Source: an uncultured bacterium
GTDB taxonomy: Bacteria; Bacteroidota; Bacteroidia; Bacteroidales; Bacteroidaceae
NCBI GenBank assembly: GCA_905214795.1
Contig: CAJMNM010000030.1
Coordinates: 1 to 40,161 of the forward strand
Length of the DNA stretch: 40,161 nucleotides
Reading direction: 5' to 3'
A program made the translations under genes and the position numbers. The notes under the pieces are model-generated. The model was not told the origin of the DNA. It ran no database searches and saw only the letters and a list, made by a program, of their open reading frames with translations. Shown piece after piece: positions 34,896-40,161 of this stretch (position 1 is its first letter; every line of letters starts with the position of its first letter).

Positions 34896-35452
34896 TTCTC
34901 CAGTTCGTTATATAACATTCCGTTCTTAACAGCCTCCGCTTTCTCTGCCCCAGCCACACGTTTCAACAACGCCAAACCAAAAGCAAAGACTGCAGCCGGA
35001 CCTTTACCGGTAATAAACTGACCGTCTTCCTCGACAAGCGCACCGGTATAGGTAGCTCCCTTAAGGTTTTCGTCAAAGCCCGGATAACAAGTAGCCTTAC
35101 GGCCTTCAAGCAGTCCCATACGTCCGTAAACCAACGGCGCAGCACAAATGGCAGCCAGGTTGCCACCCTTTTCATATTGTTTGCGGATAGCTGCGGCTAA
35201 CCCTTCGTGTTCTGCCAAATTATATGCTCCTGGCAGTCCACCTGGCAATACCAGCATCTCAGCATCAGCCAAATCCACATCGTCGAATAAAACGTCAGCC
35301 TCGATTTTCACACCATGTGAACTGGTCACCTTCAACTGATCCGTTACAGACACGATTTTGACATCCACACCGCCGCGACGCAGAATATCCACAACACTCA
35401 AAGCTTCTACTTCCTCACTGCCTTCGGCAAAAAACAAATAAACTGGTTTCAT
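34892..35452 (-). CDS. DJ-1/PfpI family protein
   Basis: This 186-residue protein has the DJ-1 fold. The nucleophile-elbow Cys103 is in GGNLAAICAAPLVYGRMGLL, the conserved acidic residue lies in FFAEGSEEVEALSVVDILRR, and MLVLPGGLPGAYNLAEHEGL is diagnostic. Relatives act as deglycases, chaperones or thiazole-related proteins in different bacteria; which applies here cannot be told. It opens the unit with ispD and recG, overlapping ispD by four bases, and lies 45 bases after pdxJ. Confidence 0.88.
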   Translation of the reverse strand: MKPVYLFFAEGSEEVEALSVVDILRRGGVDVKIVSVTDQLKVTSSHGVKIEADVLFDDVDLADAEMLVLPGGLPGAYNLAEHEGLAAAIRKQYEKGGNLAAICAAPLVYGRMGLLEGRKATCYPGFDENLKGATYTGALVEEDGQFITGKGPAAVFAFGLALLKRVAGAEKAEAVKNGMLYNELEK

Positions 35453-35497
35453 ATGCTTTTATTTTTATTTATAAGAATCCGGTCAAACGGATATTTT

Positions 35498-36211
35498 TTA
35501 TTTCAAACAATCCAAATAAGCGGCAATGGTCCGCTCCAATCCCATATATAAAGCATCACATATCAATGCATGCCCGATACTAACTTCATCAAGCCATTCT
35601 ATATTTTTATGGATATAAGTCAGATTCTCCAGACTCAAGTCATGACCGGCATTAACTCCCAATCCCAAACTGCGCGCTACTTTGGCAGCCTCGACAAACG
35701 GCGCCACAGCCTTTTCCGGTCCTGCAGCATACTGTGAAGCATAAGGCTCAGTATAAAGCTCCACTCTGTCTGTACCGGCCTTAGCCGCATATTCAATCAT
35801 TTCAGGCTCTGTCCCTACGAAAATAGAAGTACGAATACCACGCGCCTTGAATTCACTCACTACTTCTGTCAGAAAAGCCAGATTAGCCTTCGTATCCCAA
35901 CCTGCGTTAGACGTAATCTGATCGGGAGCATCAGGAACCAGCGTCACCTGAGTCGGTCTGACCTTTAATACCAGATCAGTAAAACTCTTACACGGATTAC
36001 CTTCTATATTAAATTCTGTATGAAGAGCCGGTTTCAAATCATAAACATCCTGATAACGGATATGTCGCTCGTCAGGACGGGGATGAACTGTAATGCCTTG
36101 TGCACCAAACTTCTCACAATCTAAAGCCACCTGCAACACATTGGGATTATTTCCGCCACGTGCGTTACGTATTGTAGCCACCTTGTTGATATTAACGCTT
36201 AACTTGGTCAT
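35498..36211 (-). CDS. pdxJ: Pyridoxine 5'-phosphate synthase
   Basis: This 237-residue protein condenses 1-deoxyxylulose 5-phosphate with 3-amino-2-oxopropyl phosphate in vitamin B6 synthesis. The start at 36211 (MTKLSVNINKVATIRNARGG) is chosen because it gives the usual family N-terminus; a longer open frame upstream runs over the promoter. Conserved parts are ITVHPRPDERHIRYQDVYDL, TLVPDAPDQITSNAGWD, RVELYTEPYASQYA, GVNAGHDLSLENL and EVSIGHALICDALYMGLE. It is divergent from nadK. Confidence 0.95.
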   Translation of the reverse strand: MTKLSVNINKVATIRNARGGNNPNVLQVALDCEKFGAQGITVHPRPDERHIRYQDVYDLKPALHTEFNIEGNPCKSFTDLVLKVRPTQVTLVPDAPDQITSNAGWDTKANLAFLTEVVSEFKARGIRTSIFVGTEPEMIEYAAKAGTDRVELYTEPYASQYAAGPEKAVAPFVEAAKVARSLGLGVNAGHDLSLENLTYIHKNIEWLDEVSIGHALICDALYMGLERTIAAYLDCLK

Positions 36212-36241
36212 TATCTTTTCTAATTTAATACATGTTAGGGA

Positions 36242-36268
36242 CAAAGTTAGAAAAAAATTGTAAATTTG
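36242..36268. promoter_or_regulatory. Overlapping divergent promoters of pdxJ and nadK
   Basis: The minus strand has TAACTTTG (complement of 36242-36249) facing pdxJ, and the plus strand has TAAATTTG (36261-36268) facing nadK. The -7 boxes are 11 bases apart, so the two core promoters would overlap and may exclude each other. Neither has a convincing -33 box. Confidence 0.5.
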
Positions 36269-36328
36269 CGGAAATGTTTTAATAAACAAAAGAACAATTT
36301 TACTTATTTATTTAATCAAAAAGGCAGA

Positions 36329-37213
36329 ATGACAAAGAAACTTAAGTTCGCTTTGTTCGGCAATGTATATCAAGCTAAGAAATCGGCTTCAGTAGAACTG
36401 CTCATCAAAGAACTTCAGGCACATGATGCGGAATTGTATATTGACAAAGCTTTTTATGCCTATCTTACAAACAAACTGAATATCAGGCTTATTCCTAACG
36501 GGATTATCGAAGATAATGATTTCATGACCGATATCGCTATCAGCATGGGAGGTGACGGTACATTTCTCGAGGCAGCCAGCCGCGTAAGAAACAAAAACAT
36601 CCCAATACTGGGTATCAATATGGGGCGTCTGGGTTTCTTGGCTGATGTCTCACCGAACGAAATACAAGAAGCCATAGAAGACATATATGCCGGGATTTAC
36701 AAAATTGACGAACGTAGTGTCATAGAAGTAGACTATGAAGGTACCCCACTGAAAGGTTACCCTTATGCACTCAACGAAGTGGCCGTACTGAAACGTGACA
36801 ATTCCTCCATGATTTGCATCCGTGTAGAAGTAAACGGCGAATTTCTGGCTACCTATCAGGCAGACGGACTGATTGTCAACACACCAACCGGCTCAACAGG
36901 ATATGCGCTGAGCGTAGGCGGTCCGATTATTGTGCCACAATCGGGTACATTCGGCATAACCCCCGTCGCATCCCACAGTCTGAACGCACGCCCTATCACT
37001 ATACGTGACAAAGTTGAACTTACCCTTTCCGTTGAATCGCGCAATCACAATTTTCTCGTCGCTATCGACGGACGGAGCGAGGCTTGTACAGAGGCGACAC
37101 GGCTACGCATCCGCCGGGCAGGCTATACCATCAAAGTGCTACAACGAAGTAATCATTCATTCTATTCAACCCTGCGTGAGAAACTTATGTGGGGTACTGA
37201 CCCGCGAGATTAA
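36329..37213 (+). CDS. nadK: NAD kinase
   Basis: This 294-residue cytosolic enzyme phosphorylates NAD to NADP. The start at 36329 (MTKKLKFALFGNVYQAKKSA) is preferred because an earlier in-frame start lies inside the promoter. The catalytic GGDGT motif is at 74-78 (SMGGDGTFLEAASRV), followed by ILGINMGRLGFLADVS, LNEVAVLKRD and the second hallmark NTPTGSTGYALSVGGPIIVP. It is the first gene of a three-gene unit with the ABC exporter and exonuclease III. Confidence 0.95.
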   Translation: MTKKLKFALFGNVYQAKKSASVELLIKELQAHDAELYIDKAFYAYLTNKLNIRLIPNGIIEDNDFMTDIAISMGGDGTFLEAASRVRNKNIPILGINMGRLGFLADVSPNEIQEAIEDIYAGIYKIDERSVIEVDYEGTPLKGYPYALNEVAVLKRDNSSMICIRVEVNGEFLATYQADGLIVNTPTGSTGYALSVGGPIIVPQSGTFGITPVASHSLNARPITIRDKVELTLSVESRNHNFLVAIDGRSEACTEATRLRIRRAGYTIKVLQRSNHSFYSTLREKLMWGTDPRD

Positions 37214-37218
37214 TTCAC

Positions 37219-38901
37219 ATGCTGAACCTACTTAAACGGACTTCTTCACGCTATTCCACACGACACATTCTGGCGTGGCTTTGGCATATCCTCAGCCGAC
37301 ACCGTCTGCAGGCATGTCTCAACACTGTTTTGGGATGCCTTACCGTAGCTCTCGACTTTACATTCATCGCTGCAACCAAACAGGCTATCGACATTGCCAC
37401 TCATAAAATCAACGGTTCGCTACTCCTTGCATCCATCCTGCTGGTAATCATCTTGCTCGGAGAACTGCTTATCGGATTTTTTTCCAAATGGATTCGCGCC
37501 ACCTTGGGCACCAAGGCACAGAACCTGATGCAACGCACTTATTTCTCGCGACTGCTCCATAGTGAATGGAAAGACATGAACGCCCATCATAGTGGCGACA
37601 TTCTCAATCGCCTGGAACGTGACGTACAAGATATCAGCCATACTGTAACCGAAACCATTCCAAGTATACTCTCAGTCAGTCTCCGTCTTGTCGGTGCATT
37701 TTTCTTCCTTTTCAGTATGGATGCAACGCTGGCCTGCTTCGCCATTCTCATTATACCGCTTTTTACCATACTCAGCAAAGTATATATGCGCAAAATGAGA
37801 AAACTGACTCGAGAAATCAGACAAACCGACAGCCGCATACAAAGTATACTTCAGGAAACAATACAACACCGCATGGTGGTCCAAACGCTCGAACAACAAG
37901 ATACAATGAGCGACAAGCTCCAAGATGTCCATGCTCATCTGCAGAATCAGGTCAAAACACGCACACGCTTCTCTGCCACCTCATCCACTGTACTAAATGG
38001 CGGATTCATTGCCTGCTACCTTTTTACATTTATATGGGGAGTCTATCGTCTCGAATCTGGTACCATCAGTTATGGTATGATGATTGCCTTTATCCAACTT
38101 GTAGGGCAAATACAAGGCCCATTTCGTGACTTCAGCCGTTTCATCCCGATACTTATCAATGCTTTTACCGCCGGCGAACGTCTTATGGAACTGGAAGAAA
38201 TACCCCTTGAAAAAGACACTGCACATAAAACCTTAACCGGCATACCTGGCATAAGATTCAAAAACGTATCATATGCCTACACTCCGGACAGCCGTCTCAT
38301 TCTTGAGCATCTGTCATTCGATTTCAAGCCGGGTAGCCGGACTGCCATTATTGGAGAAACAGGTGCCGGAAAAACTACACTTGTACGTCTTATGCTCTCA
38401 CTCATCCACCCTACTAACGGAGAGATTACTATTTACGGAGACAACGAAGAAGTACAGTGCACTGCCGGAACACGCGCCAATTTCATTTATGTACCACAAG
38501 GCAACACACTTTTCAGCGGTACCATACGCGATAATCTGCTTTTAGGTAATCCACAGGCTGACGAGTCACAAATGAAAGCAGCTTTACAAGATGCATGCGC
38601 TGATTTTGTTCTTGCTCTGCCTGACGGACTGGACACAGTTTGCAACGAACAAGGTAATGGTTTAAGCGAAGGACAGGCACAACGCATCGCCATCGCACGT
38701 GCTCTGCTCCGCAAAGGCGGCATTCTGTTACTCGACGAAGCGACTTCAGCTCTCGACCGGCAAACTGAAGAAAGGCTCTGGCAGAACATATCACGCCACA
38801 GCAAAGACAAAACACTGATATTTATAACCCATCGCACTGACATCATAGGCGAAGGAACTGACATTTTAAAAATCAATAAAATTAAATCCACATACAAATG
38901 A
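37219..38901 (+). CDS. ABC exporter, fused membrane and ATPase domains
   Basis: This 560-residue half-transporter has six transmembrane helices within about residues 25-310 (LLLASILLVIILLGELLIGF, LVGAFFFLFSMDATLACFAI, FIACYLFTFIWGVYRLESG). The nucleotide-binding domain covers residues 345-555: Walker A IIGETGAGKTTLVRL (about 379), Q-loop YVPQGNTLFSGTIRDNLLLG, signature LSEGQAQRIAIARALL, Walker B GILLLDEATSALDRQTEE and switch His in FITHRTD. It should work as a homodimer or with a partner not seen here. The substrate is unknown; multidrug, lipid and peptide export are all possible. It starts five bases after nadK and overlaps the next gene by ATGA. Confidence 0.9.
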   Translation: MLNLLKRTSSRYSTRHILAWLWHILSRHRLQACLNTVLGCLTVALDFTFIAATKQAIDIATHKINGSLLLASILLVIILLGELLIGFFSKWIRATLGTKAQNLMQRTYFSRLLHSEWKDMNAHHSGDILNRLERDVQDISHTVTETIPSILSVSLRLVGAFFFLFSMDATLACFAILIIPLFTILSKVYMRKMRKLTREIRQTDSRIQSILQETIQHRMVVQTLEQQDTMSDKLQDVHAHLQNQVKTRTRFSATSSTVLNGGFIACYLFTFIWGVYRLESGTISYGMMIAFIQLVGQIQGPFRDFSRFIPILINAFTAGERLMELEEIPLEKDTAHKTLTGIPGIRFKNVSYAYTPDSRLILEHLSFDFKPGSRTAIIGETGAGKTTLVRLMLSLIHPTNGEITIYGDNEEVQCTAGTRANFIYVPQGNTLFSGTIRDNLLLGNPQADESQMKAALQDACADFVLALPDGLDTVCNEQGNGLSEGQAQRIAIARALLRKGGILLLDEATSALDRQTEERLWQNISRHSKDKTLIFITHRTDIIGEGTDILKINKIKSTYK

Positions 38902-39653
38902 AATTTATATCATGGAATGTCAACGGCATCAGAGCATGCTGCGACAAAGGCTTTCGTGACGCGTTCACCAAACTGGACGCAGATTTCTTCTGCCTACAAG
39001 AAACAAAGATGCAAGAAGGTCAGCTCGATCTTCAGTTCGACGGTTACCAGTCTTATTGGAACTACGCAGAGAAAAAAGGTTATTCCGGCACCGCTATCTT
39101 TAGCCGCCATGAACCCGTCAGCGTACAATACGGCATAGGTATCGACCAACATGACCATGAAGGACGTGTCATCACACTAGAGATGCCTGATTTCTTCCTC
39201 GTCACAGTTTATACGCCCAATTCTCAGGACGAACTTAAACGTTTAGACTATCGCATGCTTTGGGAAGAGGATTTCAAGAAATTCCTTAAAACACTTGATG
39301 CTCAGAAACCTGTTATTGTCTGTGGCGACATGAACGTCGCCCATAAAGAAATTGACCTTAAGAATCCTAAAACCAACCGCCGTAATGCCGGTTTCACAGA
39401 TGAGGAACGCGAAAAATTTACTCAATTGCTTGACGCCGGTTTCACTGATTCTTTCCGTTACTTCTATCCAGAACAGGAAGGCATTTATTCATGGTGGTCA
39501 TACCGCTTCAAGGCACGTGAAAAAAATGCCGGCTGGCGTATCGATTACTTCCTCGTTTCACAGCGCTTGAATGAAAAACTGACAGAAGCAAAAATACACA
39601 CTGATATTTTCGGCTCAGACCATTGTCCTGTAGAACTGGATATCAATTTATAA
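38898..39653 (+). CDS. xth: Exodeoxyribonuclease III / AP endonuclease
   Basis: This 251-residue enzyme cleaves DNA at abasic sites and removes 3' blocks in base excision repair. Active-site residues are in place: Asn7 in KFISWNVNGIRACC, Glu34 in FFCLQETKMQEGQ, Asp and Asn in VIVCGDMNVAHKEIDLKNPK, and the final FGSDHCPVELDINL. YSWWSYRFKAREKNAGWRID is typical. The start codon overlaps the ABC gene stop (ATGA), so translation is coupled. A strong terminator follows. Confidence 0.96.
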   Translation: MKFISWNVNGIRACCDKGFRDAFTKLDADFFCLQETKMQEGQLDLQFDGYQSYWNYAEKKGYSGTAIFSRHEPVSVQYGIGIDQHDHEGRVITLEMPDFFLVTVYTPNSQDELKRLDYRMLWEEDFKKFLKTLDAQKPVIVCGDMNVAHKEIDLKNPKTNRRNAGFTDEEREKFTQLLDAGFTDSFRYFYPEQEGIYSWWSYRFKAREKNAGWRIDYFLVSQRLNEKLTEAKIHTDIFGSDHCPVELDINL

Positions 39654-39682
39654 AACATAACAAAAGCTGATTAAAACAAACA

Positions 39683-39728
39683 ACGTGTAAATAGAAGCTT
39701 TACACACTTCTTATTTACACGTTTTATT
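39683..39728 (+). terminator. Terminator of the nadK-ABC-xth unit
   Basis: ACGTGTAAATAGAAG (39683-39697) pairs with CTTC-T-TATTTACACGT, with one bulge, around a nine-base loop and is followed by TTTTATTTTT on the plus strand. Confidence 0.85.
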
Positions 39729-40110
39729 TTTCAATCTATTATGAATAATCTCATTCACAATCCATTTAATATATTGAATTGTTCAAATATTAAATAATTT
39801 CATAATACTATTTCTGTTTTTATCAAGATCTGATATGTTTCAAATCTAACATCAACATCGGTACGTCTACACTTTTTCCTTAAAAAACAATATTCATCCC
39901 ATCACACTATACTTTATAAATAAATTTCACAACTTCAAATAACAGCACAAAACATTTACCGAACATTACGTATAAAGAACTGTCCTTCACATACTTCATT
40001 ATTCCCCCCAAAAGTTGAACACAAGACTTCAGTATATACTTTTGTGGATTTTTATTATAGGATAAACAGACAAAAGAAAACCGATGATTAAAAAGGTAGT
40101 ATAGTAATAC
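39729..40110. other. AT-rich intergenic stretch without recognised features
   Basis: About 380 bases of low-GC sequence with no ORF, RNA gene or repeat that I could support. Confidence 0.5.
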
Positions 40111-40150
40111 AAAAAAATCCTCCGACGACCTTTCGGTCCGGAGGATTTCT
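40111..40150 (-). terminator. Terminator of a gene beyond the right edge (minus strand)
   Basis: AAATCCTCCG pairs with CGGAGGATTT, with an inner GACC-TTTC-GGTC stem. The minus-strand side ends in a T7 run, so it most likely ends a minus-strand transcript entering from the right. The plus-strand side has only TTTCTCT. Confidence 0.7.
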
Positions 40151-40161
40151 CTATCAATAAA

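Overview
The window is a piece of a Bacteroidales chromosome, most likely Bacteroidaceae or a close relative such as Phocaeicola, Bacteroides or Prevotella; the species cannot be fixed from this sequence. The evidence is a FimA/Mfa-type fimbrial locus (DUF3575, DUF3868-OmpA, Mfa1-like and FimB/Mfa2-like proteins), promoters of the Bacteroidetes TAnnTTTG/TTTG type, and a housekeeping gene set (folE, tpiA, SPOR, DUF1599, M23-LysM, ndk, recG, ispD, pdxJ, nadK, dnaG) whose proteins have Bacteroidales character.

Bases 1-15553 (all minus strand) form a fimbria/adhesin operon. Its order is DUF3575 protein, DUF3868-OmpA-TPR protein, Mfa1-like major fimbrillin, FimB/Mfa2-like lipoprotein, a second fimbrillin-like lipoprotein, and a giant secreted beta-helix protein that runs off the left edge. 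The giant gene holds seven successive beta-helix modules, each closing with a D-x-G-A-Y-E type motif. As read here it is broken by a one-base shift at a run of five C/G at 1161-1165; the reading frame resumes and stays open to base 1.

Bases 15554-17295 are AT-rich and essentially gene-poor. They hold a strong minus-strand promoter with a small ORF behind an unusually good Shine-Dalgarno, an 11-bp direct repeat, a short perfect inverted repeat, a seven-copy ACGGTnACG repeat cluster and a family of CCTTCACC repeats. This is probably the long leader and boundary of the fimbrial locus.

Bases 17296-26493 hold a membrane protein fused to a cytidylate-kinase-like domain, divergent from an AraC regulator. 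They are followed by a plus-strand run mscS-like, yjbQ-like, dnaG, then TspO (minus), an SLC13/DASS-type permease (plus) and ferritin (minus).

Bases 26595-36211 are minus-strand core genes: folE and a SPOR protein; DUF1599 and a DoxX-like membrane protein continuous in frame with triose-phosphate isomerase; M23-LysM peptidase; ndk; recG, ispD and a DJ-1 family protein; and pdxJ. From 36329 the plus strand carries nadK, an ABC exporter and exodeoxyribonuclease III as a tight operon closed by a strong terminator. The last 500 bases hold no gene, but end in a hairpin that looks like the terminator of a minus-strand gene beyond the right edge.

The most notable material is the modular giant adhesin with its frameshift, the structured leader region in front of the fimbrial operon, and the in-frame membrane protein-TIM fusion.
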